DNA of 15,890 nucleotides from Bacillota bacterium. Its GTDB lineage: Bacteria > Bacillota > Clostridia > Acetivibrionales > DSM-1351. Position numbers and translations under genes: made by a program. The notes under the pieces were generated by a model. It was given only the letters and a program-made list of their open reading frames with translations, was not told the origin of the DNA and did not search any database. This document shows, piece by piece, positions 8,565-15,782 of the stretch. Position 1 is the stretch's first letter; every line of letters begins with the position of its first letter. The DNA lies in the NCBI GenBank assembly GCA_023436485.1, contig JAEZIU010000219.1:1-15890 (forward strand), given 5' to 3'.

Positions 8565-8610
8565 GACCTTATAAAGCAAAATAAAATAACATTTGCTTTA
8601 AATAAAGGTC
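8565..8610. repeat. Two-part inverted repeat of unknown role
   Basis: GACCTT (8565-8570) pairs with AAGGTC (8605-8610), and inside it AAAGCAAA (8573-8580) pairs with TTTGCTTT (8592-8599). The two stems are split by a small internal loop. There is no T run on either side, so it is not a standard terminator. Confidence 0.55.
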
Positions 8611-8807
8611 CGATATTAAATTATGGATGAAATACCCCGCTAATTTTATTGTACATATTTTTAAACACTCCTTTCACCGAATTTGTAATATACGAGAATA
8701 CATTACCAACATATGTTATTACAGCATAGTAAGTCCTGTCAATAGCTGTAATATATTTGTAAAATAAAAAATGTAAAAGCATTATGTTCACTAAAAAGGT
8801 TAATAAT

Positions 8808-8854
8808 AAAAAAACTCCGTACACAGCATAAAAGCGAATGTACAGAGTTTTTTT
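8808..8854 (-). terminator. Terminator of tRNA-Tyr
   Basis: A stem of 16 pairs between 8808-8823 and 8839-8854, starting with seven A-T pairs. The one imperfect position (8818/8844) is G-U in the reverse-strand RNA but a C-A mismatch in the forward one, so the hairpin fits the reverse strand better. It begins at the CCA end of tRNA-Tyr. Confidence 0.8.
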
Positions 8855-8938
8855 GGTGGAGGGAGATGGATTCGAACCATCGAAGTCAGAGACAACAGAT
8901 TTACAGTCTGCCCCCTTTGGCCACTCGGGAACCCCTCC
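8854..8938 (-). tRNA. tRNA-Tyr (anticodon GUA), CCA encoded
   Basis: Class II tRNA with a long variable arm. The acceptor stem is 8932-8938 with 8858-8864, the last pair G-U, followed by discriminator A (complement of 8857) and CCA at 8856-8854. The anticodon loop reads CTGTAAA, giving GUA, and the T arm carries GGTTCGAATCC. It has its own promoter and terminator and so is a single-gene unit. Confidence 0.95.
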
Positions 8939-8971
8939 AAAATCAATATGTTTTTTTCAGCAACAAATAAG

Positions 8972-9000
8972 ATTATGCACTAAATACTACATCTTGTCAA
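8972..9000 (-). promoter_or_regulatory. Promoter of tRNA-Tyr
   Basis: On the reverse strand a perfect TTGACA (9000-8995) and CATAAT (8977-8972) are exactly 17 bases apart. Transcription would start about 25-30 bases before the mature tRNA 5' end. This is the strongest promoter match in the window, as suits a stable RNA gene. Confidence 0.8.
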
Positions 9001-9086
9001 CAACTTTTTATAATTTTATTTAATATATTATAAGAAGAATACTTCCCTTAAAAAGTAATAACATAATTAATAAATAAAGTTATAAA

Positions 9087-9115
9087 TTGCTAAACAAACT
9101 AATATATGGTAAAAT
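9087..9115 (+). promoter_or_regulatory. Probable promoter of the Opp-type operon
   Basis: TTGCTA (9087-9092) and TAAAAT (9110-9115) with a 17-base spacer. A start near 9122 would give a leader of about 150 bases. A weaker alternative is TTGAAA at 9159-9164 with CTAAAT at 9181-9186, 16 bases apart. Which is used cannot be told from sequence. Confidence 0.45.
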
Positions 9116-9148
9116 AACAAATAATTACAAACTATAATCTAGATTCAA

Positions 9149-9230
9149 AACATGCATGTTGAAATTAACATGGATTAATTCTAAATGGAAGCAAGGGCGC
9201 TCCATGTAGTAGAACTATCTGTGTTTTTTT
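9149..9230 (+). promoter_or_regulatory. Structured leader of the Opp-type operon
   Basis: It contains a perfect 12-bp palindrome AACATGCATGTT (9149-9160) and an inverted repeat ATTAA/TTAAT around CATGGA (9164-9179). Two pairings are mutually exclusive: ACATGGA (9168-9174) with TCCATGT (9201-9207), or ATGG plus AGC (9185-9192) with GCT plus CCAT (9199-9205). Seven T follow at 9224-9230. It matches no riboswitch family that I recognise. The palindrome could be an operator. Confidence 0.4.
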
Positions 9231-9271
9231 GTAAGCAAAATTGCTATTAACATTAAATAAGGGGGATTGCA

Positions 9272-11023
9272 ATGAAGAAGAAATTAGCAATATTATCAAT
9301 GGTATTGTCAATTATATTGACTATACCTGCATGCACCAGTAAATCTGAAACCGGAGATACATCCGGGAGCTCGTCATTAAACACATCAACAGGAACAAAG
9401 GCCAGTCGGGCAGGGTTTGATTACAAGAAGTACAGCGTTGAATATACTTCTGCAACTGATCCGTTAAAAAGTCCCAAAGTTGCAACAGACAGAAAGGACA
9501 CATTAGTTGTTGGTTTACCGGATACAACAGGAATTTTTAATTATTTGTACGGTGATAATGCTTACGATTGGTATGCTATCTATACCATGTTTGATTTTAA
9601 TGTAGATGTTGATTTCGACGGTAAGGCAATACCGGGTGCAACTGATTATAAAGTTTCGGATGATGGACTTACATATACTTTTACAATCAAAGACGGAGTA
9701 AAGTTCTGGGATGGAAATCCTGCTACAGCCTCTGATTTGGAGTTCGCATACTATTTGGAAGCCGACCCTAAATATGATGGGCCGTCAGATATATCAAAAT
9801 CATTCATAAAAGGCATTGATGCATATAAAAACGGAAGCACTGATAAAATCGAAGGAATAAAGGTACTTGATGATAAAACCCTGCAAATTACCGTTGACAA
9901 AGCCAGCGGCCCTGCAATCTATGCATTACAGGTTCCGTTACTTGAAAAGAAGTATTACGGTGCTGATTTCAAAAAGGGTGATACTGCAAAGGTTAAGGAA
10001 AAAAACGGAGCACCAATGGGTACAGGTCAATACAAATTTGTTGAGTATAAAGCCGGTCAGGAGCTGAAACTTGTGGCTAACGAGAGTTATTTCAAGGGAA
10101 CTCCAAAAATCAAAAATCTTATATTTTCAATAACACCAACAGGACAGGAACTTCAGAGGGTTATGGCAGGTGAGACGGATATAGATATGGCTGATGTTTC
10201 ACCTGATAATATGAAAGCAGCAAAGGATGCAGGGTTTATAGACATATACAGATTTCCTACCAACGGTTACGGATATGTGGGATTTAACGATGCCGACCCT
10301 AAATTCAGTGATGTGAAAGTTCGACAGGCTCTTATGTATGCCCTTAACAGGTCTGCTGTTGTAGACAAGGTATACGGCGAATATGCAAGAGTAGTGAACA
10401 TACCTGAGTCAAATGTATCCTGGGCATACGACGACGAAGGTTGCAATACATATGAATACAATCTGGATAAAGCGGGACAGCTTTTGGATGAAGCCGGCTG
10501 GAAGCTAAACAGCAACGGAAAACGTGAAAAGGACGGCAAAGAGTTTAAAATCAAGTTCTCCTGCATGAGCCCTCATCCTGTAACGGACATTATGGTTCCT
10601 GTTATGAAGGACGATTATGCAAAGCTGGGAATAGATGTTACTGTTGAGAATCTTGACTGGCCTACCCTTCAGCAAAAGGCAACCAAAAAGCAGCTGGAAG
10701 CTTATTTTATGGCCAGTGGTCTTACTCCGGACCCTGATAATTCATTAGCAAATGCATTTAAATCAGACGCATCTCAAAATTATTACAATTACAAAAATGA
10801 CGAAGTTGATAAGCTGTGCGAAGAAGGTCTTAATGAAATAAGTACAGAAAAGAGAAAGCCTATTTACAAGCAACTCTACAAAATCTTGAATAATGACTTA
10901 CCTGTACTTTACGTGTATCAGAGAAGTGACATGTGGGTAGCTAACTCAAGAATAAAGAACTACGAACTTTCATCTTTCAGGGATTTTTTCTATAACTTAT
11001 ATAAAGTCGAAATTGGAAAGTAA
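9272..11023 (+). CDS. Lipoprotein solute-binding protein, family 5 (OppA/DppA-like)
   Basis: An extracytoplasmic binding protein of 583 residues that captures the substrate and delivers it to the permease encoded downstream. The first 20 residues form a lipoprotein signal peptide (MKKK, hydrophobic core, IPAC) with the lipidated cysteine at position 21. A Ser/Thr-rich linker follows to about residue 46. The mature part has family 5 features: TLVVGLPDTTGIFNYL, then YTFTIKDGVKFWDGNPATASDLEF, MGTGQYKFVEY, and DVKVRQALMYALNRSAVVDKV split across the second lobe. ATG is supported by GGGGGA five bases upstream. It is first in the operon, as usual. Family 5 members bind peptides, but some bind nickel, haem or oligosaccharides, so the ligand is uncertain; peptides are the default guess. 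Confidence 0.92.
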   Translation: MKKKLAILSMVLSIILTIPACTSKSETGDTSGSSSLNTSTGTKASRAGFDYKKYSVEYTSATDPLKSPKVATDRKDTLVVGLPDTTGIFNYLYGDNAYDWYAIYTMFDFNVDVDFDGKAIPGATDYKVSDDGLTYTFTIKDGVKFWDGNPATASDLEFAYYLEADPKYDGPSDISKSFIKGIDAYKNGSTDKIEGIKVLDDKTLQITVDKASGPAIYALQVPLLEKKYYGADFKKGDTAKVKEKNGAPMGTGQYKFVEYKAGQELKLVANESYFKGTPKIKNLIFSITPTGQELQRVMAGETDIDMADVSPDNMKAAKDAGFIDIYRFPTNGYGYVGFNDADPKFSDVKVRQALMYALNRSAVVDKVYGEYARVVNIPESNVSWAYDDEGCNTYEYNLDKAGQLLDEAGWKLNSNGKREKDGKEFKIKFSCMSPHPVTDIMVPVMKDDYAKLGIDVTVENLDWPTLQQKATKKQLEAYFMASGLTPDPDNSLANAFKSDASQNYYNYKNDEVDKLCEEGLNEISTEKRKPIYKQLYKILNNDLPVLYVYQRSDMWVANSRIKNYELSSFRDFFYNLYKVEIGK

Positions 11024-11044
11024 GAAATTTTCACATATGTTTTT

Positions 11045-11082
11045 GAGAATGTCCGTCATTAAAATGAGCGGGCATTCTCTTT
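11045..11082 (+). terminator. Hairpin between binding protein and permease genes
   Basis: A 15-bp stem between 11045-11059 and 11064-11079 with a single bulged G at 11068, followed by only CTCTTTAA-like sequence. The poor T tract suggests a leaky terminator or a 3' stabilising hairpin, which would leave the binding-protein message in excess over the permease genes. Confidence 0.65.
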
Positions 11083-11116
11083 AACCCAAATTAACAAACG
11101 ACAGGAGAGTTGTGCC

Positions 11117-12082
11117 ATGTGGAATTACTTAGCCAGAAGAATCCTTCAGATGATACCTATTATAATAGGAGTTTCCATAATATTATTCTTAATAATCAAT
11201 CTGGTTCCCGGAAATTTTATTGATTCAAAAGTTTCATCTACTCATATGACACCCCAGCAGATTCAACATCTTAAAGATATTTACGGGATTAATGATCCTA
11301 TTTATCTCAAGTACTTTAAATGGATTAAAGGTGCCGTACATTTTGACTTCGGTGATTCATTTACTTACCAGAAGCCTGTTTCTACCGTAATCAATACATA
11401 TGTATGGAATTCCTTCAGTATAGCTCTTATAGCTTTTATTCTGGAACTGCTCATTGCAATTCCTATAGGTATTATTTCTGCCACCAGACAATACTCAAAA
11501 ACAGATATGATTTTTACTTTTTTAGCCTTAATCGGAATTTCCTTTCCATCATTTTTCCTTGGATATATATTAATAAAAATATTTGCCGTAAACCTTCATA
11601 TTCTGCCACTGGCGGGGTTAAATACGCCGGGTTCCAGCTATATAGGAATTGCGTTTATCATTGATCGACTGAAACATATGATACTACCGGTTTTAGTACT
11701 TGCATTGATAAGTGCCGGGTCTATGATGAGATACACAAGGACTGCTGTCCTTGAAATCGTAAAACAGGATTATATAAGGACTGCAAGAGCTAAAGGACTC
11801 AGTGAAAAGGTTGTAATATACAAACATGCACTAAGAAATGCACTGATCCCCATTGTAACTCTGATTGGTCTTTCACTTCCCGGATTATTTTCAGGTGCAA
11901 TCATAACAGAAAGTATATTTGGTATTCCGGGTATAGGGAAAATTGCACTGGAAGCGGTGACAAAAAGAGATTATCCGCTTTTGATGGGATTTTCGCTGTT
12001 TGTTGCGGTACTTACCCTTCTGGGGAATCTGCTTTCGGATATTTTCTATGCCATTGTTGATCCCAGAGTTAAGCTAAAGTGA
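11117..12082 (+). CDS. ABC permease, OppB/DppB type
   Basis: A 321-residue inner-membrane subunit of the importer, the usual length for the family. The N-terminus MWNYLARRILQMIPIIIGVS is the standard OppB/DppB opening with the first membrane helix. Several hydrophobic segments follow, including SIALIAFILELLIAIPIGII and the block near residues 125-150. The EAA loop that contacts the ATPases starts at Asp218 (DYIRTARAKGL, then HALRNALIP). The C-terminus YAIVDPRVKLK is typical. The ATG at 11117 has GGAGAG about seven bases upstream. It follows the binding-protein gene by 93 bases, with a hairpin between, and is 13 bases ahead of the permease C gene. Confidence 0.93.
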   Translation: MWNYLARRILQMIPIIIGVSIILFLIINLVPGNFIDSKVSSTHMTPQQIQHLKDIYGINDPIYLKYFKWIKGAVHFDFGDSFTYQKPVSTVINTYVWNSFSIALIAFILELLIAIPIGIISATRQYSKTDMIFTFLALIGISFPSFFLGYILIKIFAVNLHILPLAGLNTPGSSYIGIAFIIDRLKHMILPVLVLALISAGSMMRYTRTAVLEIVKQDYIRTARAKGLSEKVVIYKHALRNALIPIVTLIGLSLPGLFSGAIITESIFGIPGIGKIALEAVTKRDYPLLMGFSLFVAVLTLLGNLLSDIFYAIVDPRVKLK

Positions 12083-12095
12083 GGGGGAAAGAAAA

Positions 12096-13502
12096 ATGAA
12101 GATAAAAATATTTACTATGATATCATTGTTTGCTGCGGTTTTGTGTTATATACTCCCATTTCTCACATTTAAGGATTATAGTTCAATAAACGGATTTAAC
12201 CTTATAACGTCACTCTTTAAGAGAACAGAACTTCACAAGCTTTCTGAAAATATACAGACTTATGTATTTACCAGTACTTCTGTCCCGCTGCTTGTAACTT
12301 TTTTATTCTTTATTGCTGCAATTGTTTTTTTAGCCTACTATCATTTCCGTAAAAGCAGTAAAGCACTTTCAGGTGCTTTGGGGGCAGTTATATGTGCTGT
12401 AATATCTTATGGAGTACAGCTTTCCAACAGTCAAACTTCAATAACCGATTTTTTTGGTACCATACTCCTTGAATTAAAAACCGGTGATGGTAAAACTATA
12501 TTCAAATCTAGTGATATTGCGTCTCAGACCGGGCCGGGTGCAAAGCTTCTGGTTATAGTTGCATTTGTTTCATTGATTTTTGTAGTAGTTCTCAAAATAC
12601 TGGATATTCGAGAACGGAACAAGGGAGACAATATTCAGACACCTTGGACTATGGCTATTAAACAATTTAAAAGAAACAAACTGGCAATAGTCGGATTATT
12701 TCTGATATTTTTTCTTATTATTATATGTTTTTACGGGCCTGTATTTTCCAGATATCCTTTACTGAAAACAGAAATAATCATGGCAAAACTTAAACCGGGG
12801 CCTGAGCATTTATTGGGTACTGACAGCAGCGGACGTGATATTTTAACCCGTTTGATGTACGGGGGGAGAATTTCCATAACCGTAGGCTTTGTTGCCGTAC
12901 TTCTTGAAATACTCTTGGGTACCACTATAGGAGGTTTGGCGGGCTATTACAGCGGTAAAATTGATAATATGCTTATGAGGCTTGTTGATATATTCCTTAG
13001 TATTCCATTTTTGCCTGTTGTAATAATAATAGGTGCAATAATGTCTGATTTAAATATACCTCCTCAACGTAGAATCTATTTCGTAATGTTCATAATAGGA
13101 GTTCTTAGCTGGCCTGTAATGGCAAGATTGGTTCGAGGACAAATTCTTACCTTGCGGGAACAGGAGTATATGATTGCAGCAGAAGCACTTGGACTCAAGG
13201 ACAGGCGAAAAATAGTAAGACACCTTATTCCTAATGTTATCCCCAGTATAATTGTATCTGCAACTCTTGGAATAGGTGATGCCATATTGATGGAATCTGC
13301 GTTGTCTTTCCTTGGACTTGGTGTGGCTATGCCGTTCCCATCATGGGGAAACATGGTTCAGGCAGTAAGGGATACCAATGATTTCATTCTCCGCTCATGG
13401 CTTTGGATACCGCCGGGAATATGTATCTTTACTATAGTTCTTGCAATTAATTTTGTGGGTGACGGCCTGCGGGATGCCTTTGACCCTAAAATGAAAAAGT
13501 AG
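12096..13502 (+). CDS. ABC permease, OppC/DppC type, with an extra N-terminal membrane domain
   Basis: This 468-residue permease is much longer than the roughly 300 residues usual for OppC. The standard OppC part begins near residue 183 (TPWTMAIKQFKRNKLAIVG). It includes LLGTDSSGRDILTRLMYGGR, the EAA loop EYMIAAEALGLKDRRKIVRH from 357, and the ending FVGDGLRDAFDPKMKK. Residues 1-182 are additional, with predicted membrane segments at about 8-24, 63-82, 90-108 and 150-168. Two polar loops, around 26-60 and 109-148, probably face outside. The start is secure: GAGGGGGAAAG at 12081-12091 precedes ATG 12096, while Met186, near the OppC start, has no ribosome binding site. The role of the extra domain is unknown; it could contact the binding protein or the small membrane protein at 15485. 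Confidence 0.9.
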   Translation: MKIKIFTMISLFAAVLCYILPFLTFKDYSSINGFNLITSLFKRTELHKLSENIQTYVFTSTSVPLLVTFLFFIAAIVFLAYYHFRKSSKALSGALGAVICAVISYGVQLSNSQTSITDFFGTILLELKTGDGKTIFKSSDIASQTGPGAKLLVIVAFVSLIFVVVLKILDIRERNKGDNIQTPWTMAIKQFKRNKLAIVGLFLIFFLIIICFYGPVFSRYPLLKTEIIMAKLKPGPEHLLGTDSSGRDILTRLMYGGRISITVGFVAVLLEILLGTTIGGLAGYYSGKIDNMLMRLVDIFLSIPFLPVVIIIGAIMSDLNIPPQRRIYFVMFIIGVLSWPVMARLVRGQILTLREQEYMIAAEALGLKDRRKIVRHLIPNVIPSIIVSATLGIGDAILMESALSFLGLGVAMPFPSWGNMVQAVRDTNDFILRSWLWIPPGICIFTIVLAINFVGDGLRDAFDPKMKK

Positions 13503-13517
13503 GAGGGAAAAGCATTT

Positions 13518-14495
13518 ATGTCTGAAAAACTTTTAGAAATTAAAGATCTACATACATTTTTTTATACTGATGCAGGTGTTGTCAAAGCAGTGAACGGAGT
13601 TTCCTTTCAAGTCAATAAGGGCCAAACGATAGGCATAGTAGGTGAATCCGGTTGTGGAAAGAGTGTCATGTCCCTTTCCATTATGCGTCTGATACAGGAC
13701 CCTGGAAAAATAGTTAAGGGACAGGTAATTTTCAATGGGCAGGATTTAGTGAAACTATCCCAAGGTGAAATGAGGAAAATTAACGGGGATAGGATTTCTA
13801 TGATATTTCAAGAACCTATGACGTCGTTAAATCCTGTTTTTACAGTTGGTAACCAGATAGCAGAATCACTTATACTTCATGAAAATTTAACAAAAAAACA
13901 GGCAAGGGAAAAAGCTGTTGAAATGATTTCAACTGTTGGAATACCCCGTGCCGATGGCATATATGACTCGTATCCCCATGAATTATCAGGTGGTATGAGG
14001 CAGAGAATCATGATAGCCATGGCCCTATCTTGTAATCCTGAACTTTTGATTGCAGACGAACCTACAACTGCTTTGGATGTTACAATACAAGCACAAATAT
14101 TAGATTTACTTAAAGAAATAAAGAGGAAATTCGGAACGTCCATAATGTTAATTACCCACGATCTTGGTGTTGTAGCCGAAATGGCGGATTATGTAATAGT
14201 AATGTATGCAGGAAGAATAATTGAACAGGGAAAAGTGGACGACATATATCTGAATCCCATGCATCCCTATACAATAGGGCTTCTGAAATCAAAACCGAGT
14301 ATAACTACTGTAAGCGACAGGCTCTATACTATACCGGGACAGGTACCGAACCTCATCAATTTACCTGAAATTTGTTACTTTTCAGACAGGTGTAAAATGT
14401 GCAAGGATACCTGCAAGCAAGGGTTCCCGGAACTGATAGATATGGGTAATGACCATTTCGTTGCATGTACACTATTCGGGGAGGTGACAAAATGA
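13518..14495 (+). CDS. ABC importer ATPase, OppD/DppD type
   Basis: A 325-residue cytoplasmic ATPase that powers the importer together with the next gene product. Walker A is GESGCGKS at 42-49, the signature LSGGM at 156-160 and Walker B ends in Asp180-Glu181. The switch histidine is His214 (ITHDLG). The C-terminal oligopeptide-transporter domain carries Cys286, Cys292, Cys295 and Cys299, plus Cys317, the cysteine pattern of this subfamily; in some DppD proteins it binds an iron-sulfur cluster. AGGAGGG lies ten bases before the ATG. It follows permease C by 15 bases and overlaps the next ATPase gene by four bases (ATGA), so translation is coupled. Confidence 0.94.
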   Translation: MSEKLLEIKDLHTFFYTDAGVVKAVNGVSFQVNKGQTIGIVGESGCGKSVMSLSIMRLIQDPGKIVKGQVIFNGQDLVKLSQGEMRKINGDRISMIFQEPMTSLNPVFTVGNQIAESLILHENLTKKQAREKAVEMISTVGIPRADGIYDSYPHELSGGMRQRIMIAMALSCNPELLIADEPTTALDVTIQAQILDLLKEIKRKFGTSIMLITHDLGVVAEMADYVIVMYAGRIIEQGKVDDIYLNPMHPYTIGLLKSKPSITTVSDRLYTIPGQVPNLINLPEICYFSDRCKMCKDTCKQGFPELIDMGNDHFVACTLFGEVTK

Positions 14496-15457
14496 GTGAA
14501 GCTTTACTTGAGGTAAAAAATCTAAAAAAGTACTTCCCCATAAAAGGAGGAGTATTCCAGAAAACTGTAGGACACGTGAAAGCCGTGGAGGATATATCCT
14601 TTGAAATAAACAAGGGTGAAACTCTGGGATTGGTAGGCGAATCGGGATGTGGAAAAAGCACTGTTGGCCGTACAATTCTTAGACTTCATGATAAAACCGG
14701 AGGAGAAGTTTTATTTAAAGGAACAGAAATATTTGACCTTAAAAAACAAGAGATGCAAAAGATGAGACCCAAAATTCAGATTGTCTTTCAAGATCCGTAC
14801 AGCTCCTTGAATCCCAGACTTACGGTTGGTGAAATTATAGGTGAAGCACTTCTCGAACACGGTTTTTGTGAAAAAAAGAATTTAAAACAGCGTGTATTAA
14901 AGGTAATGGAACAATGCGGGTTGCTGACCTTTCATATTGACAGATATCCCCATGAGTTTTCGGGAGGGCAGAGGCAGAGAATTGGTATTGCAAGGGCTTT
15001 GGCATTGAATCCTGAATTTATTGTATGTGATGAGCCTGTTTCGGCTTTGGATGTATCCATTCAATCACAAATAATAAACCTTTTATCCGACCTTCAAAAG
15101 GAATACGGGTTTTCCTACTTGTTTATATCGCATGATTTAAGCGTGGTAAAGCATATTTCACACCGTGTGGCTGTAATGTATCTCGGATGTCTTGTTGAGA
15201 TAGCCGACAAAACAGAGCTTTATGACAATCCGCTTCATCCGTACACAAAGGCACTTTTATCGGCAGTTCCTTTGCCTGACCCGAGAATTAAAAGAGAGAA
15301 AATAGTTTTGACAGGGGACTTACCCAGCCCTGCAAATCCTCCGTCTGGCTGCCGCTTTCACACAAGATGCCCTAAGTGCAGCGATATTTGCAAACAACAG
15401 GTACCGGAACTAAAAGATGCAGGACAAAATCATAAGGTTGCATGTCATTTTGCTTAA
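14492..15457 (+). CDS. ABC importer ATPase, OppF/DppF type
   Basis: The partner ATPase, 321 residues from the preferred start. Walker A is GESGCGKST at 49-57, the signature FSGGQ at 156-160, the catalytic pair Asp180-Glu181, and the switch His214. The C-terminal domain has Cys287, Cys293, Cys296 and Cys300, plus Cys318, spaced just as in the preceding ATPase. ATG at 14492 was chosen over an upstream in-frame start at 14465 because GGGGAGGTGA ends five bases before it. MSEALLEVKNLKKYFP is also the normal family N-terminus, and it makes the typical ATGA overlap with the previous gene. The gap to the following small gene is 27 bases. Confidence 0.94.
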   Translation: MSEALLEVKNLKKYFPIKGGVFQKTVGHVKAVEDISFEINKGETLGLVGESGCGKSTVGRTILRLHDKTGGEVLFKGTEIFDLKKQEMQKMRPKIQIVFQDPYSSLNPRLTVGEIIGEALLEHGFCEKKNLKQRVLKVMEQCGLLTFHIDRYPHEFSGGQRQRIGIARALALNPEFIVCDEPVSALDVSIQSQIINLLSDLQKEYGFSYLFISHDLSVVKHISHRVAVMYLGCLVEIADKTELYDNPLHPYTKALLSAVPLPDPRIKREKIVLTGDLPSPANPPSGCRFHTRCPKCSDICKQQVPELKDAGQNHKVACHFA

Positions 15458-15484
15458 CAAATACCTGAGGTAGGGAGTAACAAT

Positions 15485-15625
15485 ATGAAACTAATGCAAA
15501 GAGAATCAATCAAAGACATTTTAGCAATTTTTATAGCTATCATTCAGGTTGTCTGGCCTTATATTTTATTAAGTATCGGAGTGTATTTGCTCCTAACGCT
15601 GTTTTTGACGAAGGTGTGGCTTTGA
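15485..15625 (+). CDS. 46-residue single-pass membrane protein, unknown
   Basis: I do not recognise this protein. It has 46 residues: a charged N-terminus (MKLMQRESIKD) and one long hydrophobic stretch, residues 12-42, with Trp24-Pro25 in its middle and KVWL at the end. It could span the membrane once, or form a hairpin around the proline. The reading frame is supported by a strong ribosome binding site, GGGAG at 15473-15477, seven bases before ATG, by the 27-base spacing from the ATPase gene, and by a perfect terminator right after its stop. It is therefore the last gene of the importer operon. By position it may be an accessory or stabilising subunit, but this is inference. Confidence 0.7.
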   Translation: MKLMQRESIKDILAIFIAIIQVVWPYILLSIGVYLLLTLFLTKVWL

Positions 15626-15629
15626 AATA

Positions 15630-15670
15630 AAAAAAGAATTTTTCGTTTCGTAAACGAAAAATTCTTTTTT
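15630..15670. terminator. Bidirectional terminator of Opp operon and tRNA operon
   Basis: A perfect 19-bp stem (15630-15648 with 15652-15670) with a 3-base loop, opening with six A and closing with six T. In the forward direction it ends the importer operon four bases after the small gene. In the reverse direction it ends the tRNA transcript directly at the tRNA-Phe CCA. Confidence 0.9.
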
Positions 15671-15745
15671 GGTGCCCAGAGCCGGAATCGAACCAGCGAC
15701 ACGGGGATTTTCAGTCCCCTGCTCTACCGACTGAGCTATCTGGGC
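15670..15745 (-). tRNA. tRNA-Phe (anticodon GAA), CCA encoded
   Basis: Reverse-strand cloverleaf with acceptor GCCCAGA (complement of 15739-15745) paired with 15674-15680. The D arm reads TAGCTCAGTCGGTAGAGC. The anticodon stem GGGGA/TCCCC encloses CTGAAAA, giving GAA. The T arm has GGTTCGATTCC, the discriminator is A, and CCA is encoded at 15672-15670. It is the last gene of its transcript, followed by the shared terminator. Confidence 0.96.
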
Positions 15746-15748
15746 AAG

Positions 15749-15776
15749 TTGTTAGTGTTTTTTAAAACACTAACAA
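15749..15776 (-). other. Spacer hairpin between two tRNA genes
   Basis: A 13-bp perfect stem TTGTTAGTGTTTT/AAAACACTAACAA (15749-15761 with 15764-15776) with almost no loop. No U tract follows on the reverse strand, so it is more likely a processing or spacer structure than a terminator. Confidence 0.6.
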
Positions 15777-15782
15777 ACAAAT

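Larger units (their letters stand above)
8394..8853 (-). other. Gene-poor spacer between ABC operon and tRNA-Tyr
   Basis: About 460 AT-rich bases. It contains the ABC operon leader and -10 element, a reverse-strand terminator (8484-8515), an unexplained stem-loop (8565-8610) and the tRNA-Tyr terminator (8808-8853). The only longer reading frame, on the reverse strand at 8621-8824, opens with GTG inside the tRNA terminator and has no ribosome binding site. It is not called as a gene. Confidence 0.6.

Noticed and set aside
8621..8824. Reverse-strand frame of 67 codons, rich in hydrophobic and aromatic residues
   Set aside because: It opens with GTG inside the tRNA-Tyr terminator stem, neither that start nor the internal ATG has a ribosome binding site, and the composition is what AT-rich spacer DNA gives by chance.
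8838..9023. Forward frame over tRNA-Tyr (contains GDGFEPSKSETTDLQ)
   Set aside because: This is the familiar false translation of an antisense tRNA gene; the tRNA fold explains the sequence.
9168..9207. Known riboswitch (cyclic-di-GMP, T-box) in the importer leader
   Set aside because: None of the conserved core sequences of these classes is present, so only an unnamed structured leader is reported.
14465..14491. Nine-residue upstream extension of the OppF-type ATPase
   Set aside because: The start at 14492 has the ribosome binding site GGGGAGGTGA at the right distance, the ATGA overlap and the normal family N-terminus.
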